This document shows, one piece after another, positions 63,808 to 64,000 of a DNA stretch of 64,000 nucleotides. The position numbers and the translations under genes were made by a program. Numbering within the stretch: the first letter of the stretch is position 1; every line of letters starts with the position of its first letter. The notes beneath the pieces were generated by a model. The model saw only the letters and a program-made list of their open reading frames with translations. It did no database searches and had not been told where the DNA came from. Source of the stretch: Tetrahymena thermophila SB210 (lineage: Eukaryota > Ciliophora > Oligohymenophorea > Hymenostomatida > Tetrahymenidae); NCBI RefSeq assembly GCF_000189635.1, contig NW_002476323.1:131419-195418 (forward strand), given 5' to 3'.

Positions 63808-64000
63808 ATGTTTAATATCAAAATTTCACAAAGTATCGGCCTTGTGCTGATATTTACTACTCTTCTTATTACAGGAGGTATATTTATGAATGCTCTTAAG
63901 AAAGAAATCAATTAAGATGATGAAATGTTTACTGAAACTGGAAGTCGTAATTTCAGCGTTTGGTTGAAAGGAATCAACATTCCTAAATCTCTTGAGCATA
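63808..64000 (+). CDS. Small membrane protein, 5' part (runs off window)
   Basis: The ATG at 63808 opens a frame that stays open to the window end (64 codons): MFNIKISQSIGLVLIFTTLL then ITGGIFMNALKKEI. A single hydrophobic segment (about residues 10-27) near the N-terminus is followed by a charged, polar part (QDDEMFTETGSRNFSVWLKG). It could be a signal anchor or an uncleaved signal peptide. Base composition (GTC/CTT/GGT codons, about 35% GC) contrasts with the AT-rich upstream spacer and supports coding. No family recognised; an intron may follow outside the window. Confidence 0.6.

Noticed and set aside
1..64000. tRNA, rRNA, CRISPR arrays, insertion sequences and ciliate telomere repeats (GGGGTT).
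   Set aside because: Looked for T-arm-like, repeat-spacer, transposase and GGGGTT patterns on both strands; none was found.

Overview
The window is AT-rich (about 80% A+T) nuclear DNA from a ciliate very close to Tetrahymena. Every convincing gene reads through only with the ciliate nuclear code (TAA and TAG = Gln, TGA the only stop). Exons are split by short, extremely AT-rich GT...AG introns (about 45-170 nt, a few longer), and genes are separated by 0.3-2.5 kb of almost featureless A/T sequence. No rRNA, tRNA, CRISPR, IS or transposase was recognised. Under the standard code only fragments of these genes would appear, so the gene models here were rebuilt by reading TAA/TAG as Gln and splicing by eye.

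Layout. 0-7.7 kb: a partial FHA-like protein (-), a leishmanolysin-type surface metalloprotease with cysteine-rich tail and probable GPI signal (-), and a dual-specificity phosphatase (+). 8.4-20.9 kb: a run of minus-strand genes: two close TPR-like paralogues plus a longer relative, a mu-type glutathione S-transferase, and a tandem pair of SAM methyltransferases, with a diverged noncoding tandem repeat and a possible pseudogene between them. 21.3-40.1 kb: a plus-strand run: a leucine-rich-repeat gene with roughly one exon per repeat, a coiled-coil protein, a monoglyceride-lipase-like hydrolase, a 959-residue low-complexity protein, and a 1,759-residue degenerate kinase fused to TPR-like repeats. 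41.1-44.5 kb: a tiny two-exon gene that looks like the oligosaccharyltransferase subunit OST4, then a NudE/NDEL1-like coiled-coil gene. 45.0-57.1 kb: two large tandem paralogues on the minus strand, each with signal peptide, a propeller-like N-terminal domain, long furin/EGF-like cysteine repeats and a C-terminal multi-pass membrane domain. 59.4-64 kb: a highly expressed-looking small mitochondrial-type membrane protein, a URI/Bud27 prefoldin, and the 5' end of a small membrane protein.

The genes do not form a pathway or operon; as usual for ciliates they are independently transcribed. Local duplication is the main organising theme (TPR-like trio, methyltransferase pair, cysteine-rich membrane pair). 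Secretory or surface functions recur: the leishmanolysin, the two cysteine-rich receptors and OST4. Several reading frames are interrupted by one isolated TGA followed by coding-like sequence, which may mark pseudogenes, unrecognised introns or readthrough.
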